Shown here piece after piece: positions 28,154-37,584 of a DNA stretch of 64,000 nucleotides. Position numbers and translations under genes: made by a program. The notes under the pieces are model-generated. The model searched no databases. It was not told the origin of the DNA and saw only the letters and a program-made list of their open reading frames with translations. Origin of the DNA: Alienimonas californiensis (GTDB lineage Bacteria > Planctomycetota > Planctomycetia > Planctomycetales > Planctomycetaceae). The DNA lies in the NCBI RefSeq assembly GCF_007743815.1, contig NZ_CP036265.1:3676823-3740822 (forward strand), written 5' to 3'. Numbering within the stretch: the first letter of the stretch is position 1; the number at the start of each line of letters is the position of its first letter.

Positions 28154-29452
28154 ATGGCCCATCACGCCCCCGCCGTCGACCCCGCCAAGCTGCGGCAAGG
28201 GCTCGGCGACCTGACCGGCACGCTCCGCGTGCCGCTGCTGATCGCTGGGGCCGTGGGTCTGCTCGCGGCGGCGTTGCTGAGCCTGCTGTACGGCGGGGAC
28301 GCCGTGAAGCGGTTCCTGTTCGGCTACCTGTGGGCCTACTGGTTCTTCCTGACGATCAGCCTCGGCGGGCTGTTCTTCGTGATGGTCCAGCACGTCACCC
28401 GGGCCGGCTGGAGCGTGACGGTCCGGCGGCTGGCGGAGTTCCTGGCGGCGAACCTGTGGGTGTTCGCCCCGTTGAGCCTGCCGCTGGTCCTGGCGGTCGT
28501 GCTGTTCGACGGCGCCGGGGTGTGGCAGTGGGCGGACGCGGACTATGTGACGAACAGCGAAGTCCGCACCCTGCTGGAGCACAAGTCGCCGTATCTGAAT
28601 AAGACGTTCTTCCTGATCCGCTGCGCGATCTACCTGTCGGTCTGGAGCTTCTTCGGCTGGAAGGTGGCCTCGCTGAGCAAGCGGCAGGACGAGACCGGGG
28701 ACGTCGGCCTGACGCAGACGATGCACAACTGGAGCGTCGCCGGCCTGCCGCTGACCTTCCTGACGGTCACGTTCGCGGCGATCGACTTTCTGATGAGTCT
28801 GACGCCGACCTGGTACAGCACGATCTACGGCGTGGTGATCATCGCCGGCTGTGCGGTCAGCGTGCACGCGACGCTGGCGATCTTCGTTCTGCTGCTCCGC
28901 AAGCGGGGCCTGATGACGGAGGCGGTGACGGTCGAGCACCAGCAGGACCTCGGCAAGCTGCTGTTCGGGTTCATCGTGTTCTGGGCCTACGTGAGCTTCA
29001 GCCAGTTCCTGCTGATCTGGTACGCGGACATCCCCGAGGAGACGGAGTACTACCTCGTGCGGTTCGAGCACGGCTGGACGTTCTTCATGGGCATGCTGCT
29101 GTTCGGGCACTTCATCATCCCGTTCCTGGGCCTGATGAGCCGGCACGTGAAGCGGCGGGACGCCACGCTGATGTTTTGGTGCGTGTGGGTGCTGTTCATG
29201 CACGCGGTGGACCTCTACATCTACATCATGCCCCGGCTGACGCACGACGCGGTGCACGCCGCGGAGGCGGCCGGCGCCTCGGCGGAGCAGCTCGCCGCGA
29301 TCGGCCTCCCGTTGAGTCTCGTGGACTTGGCCTGCTTCGTGGGCATCGGCGGGTTCGCCGGCGCCACGCTGCTGACGACCGCCGCGGGGGTGTCCCTCGT
29401 GCCGCACCGCGACCCGCGGTTGCACGAGGCCCTCGCCTTCCACAACACCTGA
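28154..29452 (+). CDS. actF: Alternative complex III subunit ActF (second NrfD-like membrane subunit)
   Basis: 432 residues with about ten transmembrane helices and little outside the membrane. It is the ActC-like partner subunit of ACIII; whether it binds quinone or helps move protons is not settled for the family. Characteristic stretches are LWAYWFFLTISLGGLFFVMVQ, SVWSFFGWKVASLSKRQD, FAAIDFLMSLTPTWYSTIYG and ETEYYLVRFEHGW, the last typical of ActF. It is the fifth gene of the cluster, 68 nt after actD-actE. The next gene begins after 130 nt with no obvious terminator between. Confidence 0.93.
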   Translation: MAHHAPAVDPAKLRQGLGDLTGTLRVPLLIAGAVGLLAAALLSLLYGGDAVKRFLFGYLWAYWFFLTISLGGLFFVMVQHVTRAGWSVTVRRLAEFLAANLWVFAPLSLPLVLAVVLFDGAGVWQWADADYVTNSEVRTLLEHKSPYLNKTFFLIRCAIYLSVWSFFGWKVASLSKRQDETGDVGLTQTMHNWSVAGLPLTFLTVTFAAIDFLMSLTPTWYSTIYGVVIIAGCAVSVHATLAIFVLLLRKRGLMTEAVTVEHQQDLGKLLFGFIVFWAYVSFSQFLLIWYADIPEETEYYLVRFEHGWTFFMGMLLFGHFIIPFLGLMSRHVKRRDATLMFWCVWVLFMHAVDLYIYIMPRLTHDAVHAAEAAGASAEQLAAIGLPLSLVDLACFVGIGGFAGATLLTTAAGVSLVPHRDPRLHEALAFHNT

Positions 29453-29582
29453 TTCGCCGGCCGGATCGCCCCCGCGTCATCCACGCCCCTCGACCCGGCC
29501 GACGCGGCCCCGAACACTCTCCCAGTTCCCACCCGCCCCGCTCCCGGGGTGAAACTCGCCGCCGGCAGGCGGTTCATCGATC

Positions 29583-30056
29583 ATGTCCGACCCCATCGGC
29601 GACAAGCAGGCCTACAACGACCTCAACATGCGCTCGATCTTTTTGATCGGGCTGCTGTCGGCCGTGGCCCTGTTCGTGATCATCACGGGGGCCCGCGTGC
29701 TGTTCCAGAAGTGGCAGGCCGGGGAATATCAGCAGAAGCAGATCGATATCCCGCTCGCCAGCGTGGACGCGGAACTGCAGGAACAGCGGGCCGCCATCGA
29801 CCGCTACGGCTGGAACCCCACGACCAACGCCGCCGCGATTCCCGTCGACGTGGCGATGACGGAACTGGTCGAGGAGATGTCCGCCGACGGGGCCGCCGAC
29901 GGGGCCGCCGCCGTGCCCGACAGCCTGCCCACCGTGCCGAAAACCGGCAGCGAACCCCGGGCCGGGACCGGCGCCGCCGTGCCCGACGACGCGGCGACGG
30001 GCGAGGAATCCGAGGGGGACGACACCGAATCGACTGACGAGGGAGCCGAGGCTTGA
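29583..30056 (+). CDS. Small single-helix membrane protein of the ACIII/oxidase cluster
   Basis: 157 residues; no named family recognised. One transmembrane helix lies at about residues 18-36 (SIFLIGLLSAVALFVIITG), followed by an extracytoplasmic part. That part contains the ordered stretch QKQIDIPLASVDAELQEQRAAIDRYGWNP and then an acidic, Ala-rich disordered tail. It lies between actF and the SCO gene, and its stop overlaps the SCO start, so it belongs to the respiratory operon. By position it could be an ACIII accessory subunit (ActG has no strong sequence signature) or an assembly factor. This is inference. Confidence 0.75.
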   Translation: MSDPIGDKQAYNDLNMRSIFLIGLLSAVALFVIITGARVLFQKWQAGEYQQKQIDIPLASVDAELQEQRAAIDRYGWNPTTNAAAIPVDVAMTELVEEMSADGAADGAAAVPDSLPTVPKTGSEPRAGTGAAVPDDAATGEESEGDDTESTDEGAEA

Positions 30057-30964
30057 CGCGTTCGTCCGCCACCGCCGTCGCCGCCCTCTGCGGTCTGCTC
30101 TGCCCGGCGTTGGCGTCGGCTCAGGCGGTTCGTCCCGATCGGCCGGACCCGAACGTCGTGCCCTTCGAGGTGCGCGAGGTGGGCGTGGACGAGAAGCTCG
30201 GCGCCCAGGTGTCCGCGGACCTGACGTTCCGCGATCACACCGGCAACCCGGTGCGGCTGGGGGATTATTTCGACGGCACCCGCCCGGTGATCCTTACGCT
30301 GAACTACTCCCGCTGCCCGAAGATCTGCGATACCCAGCTGCGCAACCTGGCGACGACGCTGGGAGAAATGGAGCTGACGGCCGGCGACGACTACCGCATC
30401 GTGACTGTCAGCATTGACCCGTCCGAGGGGCCCGAGGTCTCGGAGAGCCGTCGGCGGGGCTACGTCAAGCTGATGGGGAAGGGGAACTGGTCGTTCCTCA
30501 CCGGCACGCCGGCCTCCATCGCGAAGCTCACCCGGACTGTCGGGTTCAAGTACAAATACGTGCCAGAGACGCAGGACTACCATCACGCCCCCGTCGCGAT
30601 CCTGTTGACGCCGTCCGGTCAGGTGGGGCGGTACCTCCACCGGCTCTCGTTCGAGCCGGAGACCCTGCGGTTCGGCATGGTGGAGACCGGGCAGGGCACG
30701 CTGGGCACCACGACCGACGAGTTCCGGCATCTCTGCTACACCTGGGACCCGGAACGGGCCGCGTATGTGCCGCGAAAGGCCGCGCTGATGATGGCGGGGG
30801 CGGGGTTCCTGTTCGTCGTGGGCTTCGGCGGATGGCTGTCGTGGCAGTGGCGCCACAGCCGTGCGGAGTCCGGCGACAATGCGGATTCCTCGCAGAAATC
30901 CCCCGGCGTGCGTCGAGAGGACGCGCGAAACGGGGGACCCGTGAACGCTCCCGCCGCCGTATAA
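30053..30964 (+). CDS. SCO1/SenC-type copper chaperone for cytochrome oxidase
   Basis: 303 residues from a TTG that overlaps the preceding stop (TTGA). SCO proteins deliver copper to the CuA site of oxidase subunit II and have a thioredoxin fold. An N-terminal signal peptide ends near ALASAQA. The copper site is Cys88 and Cys92 in RCPKICD, with the third ligand His178 in DYHHAPVAIL. Unlike most SCO proteins it has a C-terminal transmembrane helix (about residues 241-263) and a polar tail, so it may be anchored at the C-terminus after signal cleavage. Adjacent to coxB, its expected client. Confidence 0.92.
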   Translation: MTRSSATAVAALCGLLCPALASAQAVRPDRPDPNVVPFEVREVGVDEKLGAQVSADLTFRDHTGNPVRLGDYFDGTRPVILTLNYSRCPKICDTQLRNLATTLGEMELTAGDDYRIVTVSIDPSEGPEVSESRRRGYVKLMGKGNWSFLTGTPASIAKLTRTVGFKYKYVPETQDYHHAPVAILLTPSGQVGRYLHRLSFEPETLRFGMVETGQGTLGTTTDEFRHLCYTWDPERAAYVPRKAALMMAGAGFLFVVGFGGWLSWQWRHSRAESGDNADSSQKSPGVRREDARNGGPVNAPAAV

Positions 30965-31034
30965 CACCGGGAGCCGCCCACCCGGCCCCGACGCCCCGAC
31001 ACCGTCGACTTCGATCCGTCCCGGACTCCCGCTG

Positions 31035-32096
31035 ATGCCGTTTCTCCCGCCGCTCGCAGACGACTCCGGCGAGACGTTTCTGTTCCCCGAATCGGCGTCG
31101 ACGTTCGCGGAGAACAGCGATTCGTTGTTCTGGCTGATCACCTGGATCAGCATCGTGTTCTTTGCCATCGTCGTCGCGGCGATGGGCTGGTTCATGTGGC
31201 GCTACCGCCACCGTCCGGTGGAGACGTTCTCCCCCGAGACCCCGAACCACAACCTGCCGCTGGAACTGACCTGGACGATCATTCCGGTCCTGTTGGTAAT
31301 CGTCATCTTCGGCTTCGGCTTCACCGGCTACCTCGATCAGCGGACCCCGCCGGTCGACGCCTACGAGGTGCGGTTGATCGCCAAGAAGTGGAACTTCCTG
31401 TTCGTCTACCCGGACGCGAACTTCAAAAGCAGCACCTTGTACGTGCCGGTCGACCGGCCGGTGCGGCTGCGGATGGTCTCCCAGGACGTGCTGCACAGCT
31501 TCTGGGTGCCGGCCTTCCGGGCGAAGTGGGACATCGTCCCGGGCCGCGACAGCATCATCTGGTTCACCGCCACCAAGCCGGGGGAATACCTCTACGAGTG
31601 CACGGAATACTGCGGCAAGGGCCACAGCGACATGATCAAGGAGGGCGGCGTCGTCGCCGTGCCGGTGGAGGAGTTCGAAGAACGGCTGCGGGAGGAACGG
31701 ATCAAGTCGCTGGTCGACATCGGCGAGGATCCGCTCGCGGGCGGCGAGGCGATCTATAAGGACGCCGGCTGTTCCGCCTGCCACACCGTCACCGGCGTGA
31801 ACCTGAACTGTCCGACGTGGAAGGACCTGTGGGGCGAAACTCGCCAGTTCACGGACGGCACCTCCGCTGTGGCCGACGACGACTACATCCGTGAGTCGAT
31901 CCTCCAGCCGGACGCCCACGTGGTGAAGGGCTACCAGAACGTGATGCCCTCCTACCGCGGACAGTTGGAGGAGATCGAGATCATGGCCCTGACCGCCTAC
32001 ATTCGCTCCGTCAGCGAGAAGGGCCAGGCGGAGTTTGAGAAGTATCTCGAAGACGTCTCAGTTGAAGCCGAGAAGATCACGCAGGGCGCCGAATAG
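31035..32096 (+). CDS. coxB: Cytochrome c oxidase subunit II with fused cytochrome c domain (caa3-like)
   Basis: 353 residues. Two membrane helices (about residues 31-53 and 78-98) are followed by the cupredoxin domain. CuA ligands are visible: His154 (VLHSFWVP), Cys189, Glu191, Cys193, His197 and Met200 (CTEYCGKGHSDM). A C-terminal class I cytochrome c domain carries CSACH (Cys246-His250) and an axial Met in NVMPSYRG. The fused haem domain makes this a caa3-type oxidase that could take electrons straight from the ACIII cytochromes. It begins 70 nt after the SCO gene. Confidence 0.95.
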   Translation: MPFLPPLADDSGETFLFPESASTFAENSDSLFWLITWISIVFFAIVVAAMGWFMWRYRHRPVETFSPETPNHNLPLELTWTIIPVLLVIVIFGFGFTGYLDQRTPPVDAYEVRLIAKKWNFLFVYPDANFKSSTLYVPVDRPVRLRMVSQDVLHSFWVPAFRAKWDIVPGRDSIIWFTATKPGEYLYECTEYCGKGHSDMIKEGGVVAVPVEEFEERLREERIKSLVDIGEDPLAGGEAIYKDAGCSACHTVTGVNLNCPTWKDLWGETRQFTDGTSAVADDDYIRESILQPDAHVVKGYQNVMPSYRGQLEEIEIMALTAYIRSVSEKGQAEFEKYLEDVSVEAEKITQGAE

Positions 32097-32147
32097 CTCT
32101 CCCTCCCGCTCCCCGCCGCACACCCACGCTCCCACCCGCCCCCCGTT

Positions 32148-33890
<1,743 letters not shown>

Positions 33891-33960
33891 CGTCCGGCGT
33901 GACGCTCACGTCGGATGCGAATCCGGCGTCGGGTGTGAAGCTGTGACGGTTTTCGATCGA

Positions 33961-33980
33961 CCCGCCGCGGGTGCGGCGGG
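33961..33980. terminator. Hairpin after coxA
   Basis: Arms CCCGCCGC and GCGGCGGG around GGGT. It lies just upstream of the stronger hairpin at 33994 and may add to it. Confidence 0.4.
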
Positions 33981-33993
33981 GTGACGCCCCTTC

Positions 33994-34030
33994 CGGCCCG
34001 GCCGCGGCTTCCGCAGCCGGGCCGCTTTCT
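33994..34030 (+). terminator. Intrinsic terminator or attenuator between coxA and coxC
   Basis: Nine-bp arms CGGCCCGGC and GCCGGGCCG continue after one mismatch as GCGG/CCGC around a CTT loop, and are followed by CTTTCT. This is the best terminator-like structure inside the respiratory cluster. It would separate coxBA from coxC unless read through. Confidence 0.6.
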
Positions 34031-34036
34031 TATGAT
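34031..34036 (+). promoter_or_regulatory. Candidate -10 element of coxC, leaderless
   Basis: TATGAT ends 6 nt before the coxC ATG, immediately downstream of the hairpin at 33994. The same spacing is seen at hisI and panB. No clear -35 was found. Confidence 0.4.
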
Positions 34037-34042
34037 CCGCCC

Positions 34043-35182
34043 ATGAGCGCCGCCGCCCCCGCCCCGCCGACCGGCGAGCCCGGTCTGGACCCCGCCCACG
34101 CCGATCCGCACGGCGAGCACGGGCACGGGGACCACGCCCACGTGCACGATCCGCACTCGCCGCACGGGCACGCGCACCACTTCGAGAGTTGGCGGCAGCA
34201 GTTCGACGCCGGCAAGCTCGGCATGTGGCTCTTCCTCGCTCAGGAAGTGCTGTTCTTCAGTGGGCTGTTCTGCCTGTACGCAGTTTATCGCTCGCTGCAC
34301 CCGGAAGTCTGGGAGTACGCGGACCGATTCCTTAGTGTGCCGCACGGCGCCTTCAACACCGCCGTCCTGCTGTTCAGCAGTCTGACGATGGCCTGGGGCG
34401 TGCGGTGTGCGATGCTGGGGCAGCGGATCGGCCTGACCGGCTGCATCGCCGCGACGCTGTTCTGCGCCGCTCTGTTTCTCGGGGTGAAGAGCTTCGAGTA
34501 CACGGAGAAGGCCCACCTGCAGATCCTCTGGGCCGGGGCGACCGAGGAGCCGCTGATGAGCGGCACCCGCTACGAACCGCCTCTGGTCGACGTCACGGAG
34601 CAGGTGGCCGCGAACGAGGAGGGCGCCGAAACCTTCGAGGAGCGAGAGAAGAAGGCGCTGGAGGCCACCGACGTCACTTTGCGGAAGGTGAGCGTGGGTT
34701 GCGCGATCCTGGCCCTCGTGATGCTGGTCGGCTCCGTGCTCTGTTGGAAGCTCAAGGCGCTCGGCTGGATGGTCGGCCTCGCCGCGGGGGTGCTGTGCGC
34801 CGTCGGCATCTTGGTCGGGGCGGAGGGGTCGCTGATCCTCGCCCACGCCTTGCACGGTGGACACGAGGAATCCGCGGGGCATCACGACGAGACGCACGAC
34901 GATGACGTCGTCACCGCGAACGAGCTGCTCGCCGAAGAGGCCGAGGACGAGATCGCCCCGGAGGGGATCGGCCAGTTCTTCAGCATCTACTACGCGATGA
35001 CCGGCCTGCACGCGATTCACATCCTCGCCGGGATGGTCGTGCTCACCTGGCTGCTGATCCGGGCCTACCGCGGCGACTTCACGCCGGACTATTTCGGCCC
35101 GGTCGACTTCGTGGGCCTGTACTGGCACCTGGTCGACCTCGTGTGGATCTATCTGTTCCCCCTCCTGTACCTGATCGGCTGA
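34043..35182 (+). CDS. coxC: Cytochrome c oxidase subunit III with large internal insertion
   Basis: 379 residues from the ATG at 34043; typical subunit III of this class is around 200 residues. A His/Asp-rich N-terminus (DPHGEHGHGDHAHVHDPHSP) precedes helices KLGMWLFLAQEVLFFSGLF, NTAVLLFSSLTMAWGV and LFCAALFLGVKSFEY. Residues ~155-306 are an insertion: a charged loop, two or three extra membrane helices (VGCAILALVMLVGSVLCW; MVGLAAGVLCAVGILVGAEG) and an acidic/His loop. The normal C-terminal helices resume with FFSIYYAMTGLHAIHILAG and YWHLVDLVWIYLFPLLYL. Subunit III stabilises the active site and the proton entry. Confidence 0.92.
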   Translation: MSAAAPAPPTGEPGLDPAHADPHGEHGHGDHAHVHDPHSPHGHAHHFESWRQQFDAGKLGMWLFLAQEVLFFSGLFCLYAVYRSLHPEVWEYADRFLSVPHGAFNTAVLLFSSLTMAWGVRCAMLGQRIGLTGCIAATLFCAALFLGVKSFEYTEKAHLQILWAGATEEPLMSGTRYEPPLVDVTEQVAANEEGAETFEEREKKALEATDVTLRKVSVGCAILALVMLVGSVLCWKLKALGWMVGLAAGVLCAVGILVGAEGSLILAHALHGGHEESAGHHDETHDDDVVTANELLAEEAEDEIAPEGIGQFFSIYYAMTGLHAIHILAGMVVLTWLLIRAYRGDFTPDYFGPVDFVGLYWHLVDLVWIYLFPLLYLIG

Positions 35183-35247
35183 TCGACGGCTCTCCGTCCT
35201 GATTCGTCCGCCGTTCGCCCGCACTCCGTTCCGCCCGCACCGCCCCG

Positions 35248-35643
35248 ATGGCCTCCCACGCCGCCCCCGAGCCGCTGGATCCGCACCTCGTCAGCGGGCA
35301 CGCCGGCGATCACAACCCGATCGCCCACGTCATGCCGAAGTGGATGCTGATCGCGGTGTTCAGCGCCCTGCTGGCCCTGACGGCGCTCACCGTCTTCTGC
35401 GCCTCGTTCGAGCTGGGCAGCTACGAGGTGCTGGTGGCGATGACGATCGCCACGGTCAAGGCCGTGCTGGTGGCGACGTTCTTCATGCACCTGAAGTACG
35501 ACAACCCGCTGAACACGGCGATCCTGCTGTTCAGCATGATCTTCGTGGCGCTGTTCATCGGGCTGTCGATCCTCGACACCCAGAGCTACCGCGGCGAAGT
35601 GGAAGAGTGGCGGGCCAATCAGGCGGCCGCCGCCGGCGGCTGA
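35248..35643 (+). CDS. coxD: Cytochrome c oxidase subunit IV (prokaryotic COX4 type)
   Basis: 131 residues with three membrane helices. The family hallmark is the second helix ATVKAVLVATFFMHLKYD (about residues 71-88), followed by a helix (ILLFSMIFVALFIGLSIL) and a short charged end. It is a small structural subunit of caa3-type oxidases. A His-containing N-terminus (VSGHAGDHNPIAHVMP) precedes the first helix. It lies 65 nt after coxC on the same strand. Confidence 0.9.
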   Translation: MASHAAPEPLDPHLVSGHAGDHNPIAHVMPKWMLIAVFSALLALTALTVFCASFELGSYEVLVAMTIATVKAVLVATFFMHLKYDNPLNTAILLFSMIFVALFIGLSILDTQSYRGEVEEWRANQAAAAGG

Positions 35644-35755
35644 ATCGGTCGTCTGTCAGCCGCTCGTCGGCCGGCCCGCGCCGTGCGTTTGGGTGAACCG
35701 GCGCCGGCGGCGACGGTTCATCCATGCGTCCCGTTCTCCTTTCCGGTCCGATCCC

Positions 35756-36418
35756 GTGAGCGACCGCTTCGCCGGCCTGCGGTGGAAGGATTGGAGCTTC
35801 GTGCCCACCTCCGGTCCCGCCCAGCGGCGGACGCGGATGGGGCTGAACCTGCTGCTGTTCGGCTACCTCGGGTTCACGTTTCTCGCCGTCCTGATCCTGT
35901 ACCTGTTCACGGCGCTGGGCCGCGACGCCCGGCCCGCGGAGTCGATTCCGACGGCGTTCTGGTTCAGTACGGTCGCGGCGCTGGTCGGCGGGTTCTGCCT
36001 ACGGGCTGCGGTGCAGGCAATGCGGCGGGAACGGCAGCGGGCGGCCCGCGGGCTGGTGGCCCTGGCGTTGCTCAGCGGGGTGGGATTCGGCGTCGGGCAG
36101 GCGGTCGGGGTCTGGCAGATGCTCGATGACTACCGACCGGCGGTCCGCCCCAGCATCGCGGCGCCCGGCGGGGGCAGCTATCTGGACCCCGACGCCAAGG
36201 TCGCATTGCCGATGGCCGCGTTGATCACCACCCTCGTCGCCCTGCACGGCGCCCACTTTCTCGGTGGGTTGTGCGTGCTGGTCGTCGCCGCCGTCCGGAC
36301 CTTCGCGGGGCGGTACGACCACGAATACCACGCCGGCCTGCTGCTGACTGCCCGCTACTGGACATTCCTGGACGTCTCCTGGCTGGTGATGCTGGCGACG
36401 TTCTACCTGACTCTGTAG
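35756..36418 (+). CDS. Second subunit III-like (COX3-fold) membrane protein
   Basis: 220 residues from the GTG at 35756; another GTG at 35693 would add a basic leader. Five membrane helices are visible. The end of the protein carries the subunit III signature, ALHGAHFLGGLCVLVVAAV and, after YDHEYHAGL, YWTFLDVSWLVMLATFYLTL. It is not a duplicate of coxC, which it resembles only in these motifs. Located at the end of the oxidase cluster, it may be an alternative subunit III or a bound accessory protein. A family C inverted repeat follows 32 nt downstream. Confidence 0.82.
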   Translation: MSDRFAGLRWKDWSFVPTSGPAQRRTRMGLNLLLFGYLGFTFLAVLILYLFTALGRDARPAESIPTAFWFSTVAALVGGFCLRAAVQAMRRERQRAARGLVALALLSGVGFGVGQAVGVWQMLDDYRPAVRPSIAAPGGGSYLDPDAKVALPMAALITTLVALHGAHFLGGLCVLVVAAVRTFAGRYDHEYHAGLLLTARYWTFLDVSWLVMLATFYLTL

Positions 36419-36450
36419 AGCGAACCGGAGAACCGGCTCGCGGGGGCGTC

Positions 36451-36529
36451 GTGAGCCCGGAGCGCGAGCTCCGGCCGTCGGCGCAGCCGGCGTTCCAACG
36501 CGCTACCGGAGTTTGCCCTCCGGGCTCAC
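36451..36529. repeat. Inverted repeat family C, copy 1
   Basis: Imperfect inverted repeat: GTGAGCCCGGAG (36451-36462) pairs with 36518-36529, and further bases pair on to CTCCGG with about four mismatches. It lies between convergent genes. The left arm and the adjacent GCCGTCGGCG.AGCCGGCG match copy 2 at 56371-56467. Confidence 0.75.
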
Positions 36530-36554
36530 AATGAGGCGACGGCTGGGGAGCGGC

Positions 36555-37259
36555 TCAGTCGGAGGTGCCGCCGCCCTTGGTGCGCTCCAGCACCCAGTGG
36601 ACGGCGTGGCGGGTCAGCTCGGTGCTGTTGGCGAGGTTCAGCTTCGCCTTGAGGTTCTCGCGGTAGCTCTCGATCGTCTTCGGCGAAAGGTTCAGCTTCT
36701 CCGCGATCTCGCGGGTGGTGCGTCCCTGACCGATCTGCTCGAACACTTCCAGTTCGCGGTCGGACAGCTTGTCCAGCAGCGAGCCTTCCGCGGCGAGATC
36801 GCCGGCGGAGCGGGCCAGCGTGCGTTCCCGCATCCGCTGGGAGAGGTAGACCTCGCCGGCGAGCACCTGCCGCACGGCGGAGATCAGCTTGTGCGTCGCC
36901 TCCGCCTTGGAGATATAGCCGCCGGCCCCGCTGCGGAGCACCCGCTCCGCATACAGGGTTTCGTCGTGCATGGAGACGACGAGCACCTTCACGTTCGGAA
37001 ACCGGCTGCGGATCTGCTTGCACAGTTCCAGCCCGTTGCCGCTTTTCAGCGACAGGTCGAGCAGGCAGAGGTCCGGTCGGAGGGCGTCGATCTGCCGGAG
37101 GATCTCCGCCCCCTCGCCGGACTCCCCGACCACGTCAAGGTCCGGTTCCCGGCGGATCAGCATCGAGTAACCGTCCCGCACCACGGGATGGTCGTCGGCG
37201 ATGTAGATACGGGACAGGCCGTTGGCCGGACCCTCGGAGGAAATGCTGGAAACGCCCAC
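36555..37259 (-). CDS. NarL/FixJ-type response regulator (LuxR-type DNA-binding domain)
   Basis: 234 residues from a GTG at 37257-37259. The receiver has IADDHPVVRDGY, phospho-acceptor Asp in LCLLDLSLKSGNG, VVSMHDE and the Lys in GGYISKAEA. After a linker comes the LuxR-type helix-turn-helix LSDRELEVFEQIGQGRTTREIAEKL and TIESYRENLKAKL. The target genes and partner kinase are not evident; no histidine kinase is adjacent. It is divergent from the NtrC-like regulator. A TATCCT at 37275-37280 (minus strand) could be its -10, about 15 nt upstream of the start. Confidence 0.92.
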   Translation of the reverse strand: MGVSSISSEGPANGLSRIYIADDHPVVRDGYSMLIRREPDLDVVGESGEGAEILRQIDALRPDLCLLDLSLKSGNGLELCKQIRSRFPNVKVLVVSMHDETLYAERVLRSGAGGYISKAEATHKLISAVRQVLAGEVYLSQRMRERTLARSAGDLAAEGSLLDKLSDRELEVFEQIGQGRTTREIAEKLNLSPKTIESYRENLKAKLNLANSTELTRHAVHWVLERTKGGGTSD

Positions 37260-37584
37260 GCGTGAGACGGGTTGAGGATAGTGGTACGTCGCAATCCCCC
37301 GTGGGGATCGACCCGTCAGCGATCATAGGGATTCGCGCCGCCCCTTCCACAGTCGATCACTGGCGGATTCCGTGCGGAATCAGGAAAACTCCTCCGTCGT
37401 GTCGTCCGTGCGGAGCCCGGAGATCCTGCCTCCCGTCCTGCTGCGGTGGATCGCCCGGCCGACGACCCGGGAGAAGTCGGAAATCGACCAGCATGGCCGT
37501 CCGGCGATCGTCGGGATCGCCGGGCGACCGCCGCAGCGGGTATCGTGTCCCGGCTGCCACCCCCGCCCGCTGTGAACCGCGCCT
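37260..37584. other. Divergent promoter region between two response regulators
   Basis: 325 nt with no convincing gene. It must hold the promoters of both flanking regulator genes. Visible items are TATCCT on the minus strand (37275-37280) and a short symmetrical sequence GATTCCG-TG-CGGAATC at 37366-37381 that could be a protein-binding site. No sigma-54 consensus was seen. Confidence 0.4.
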
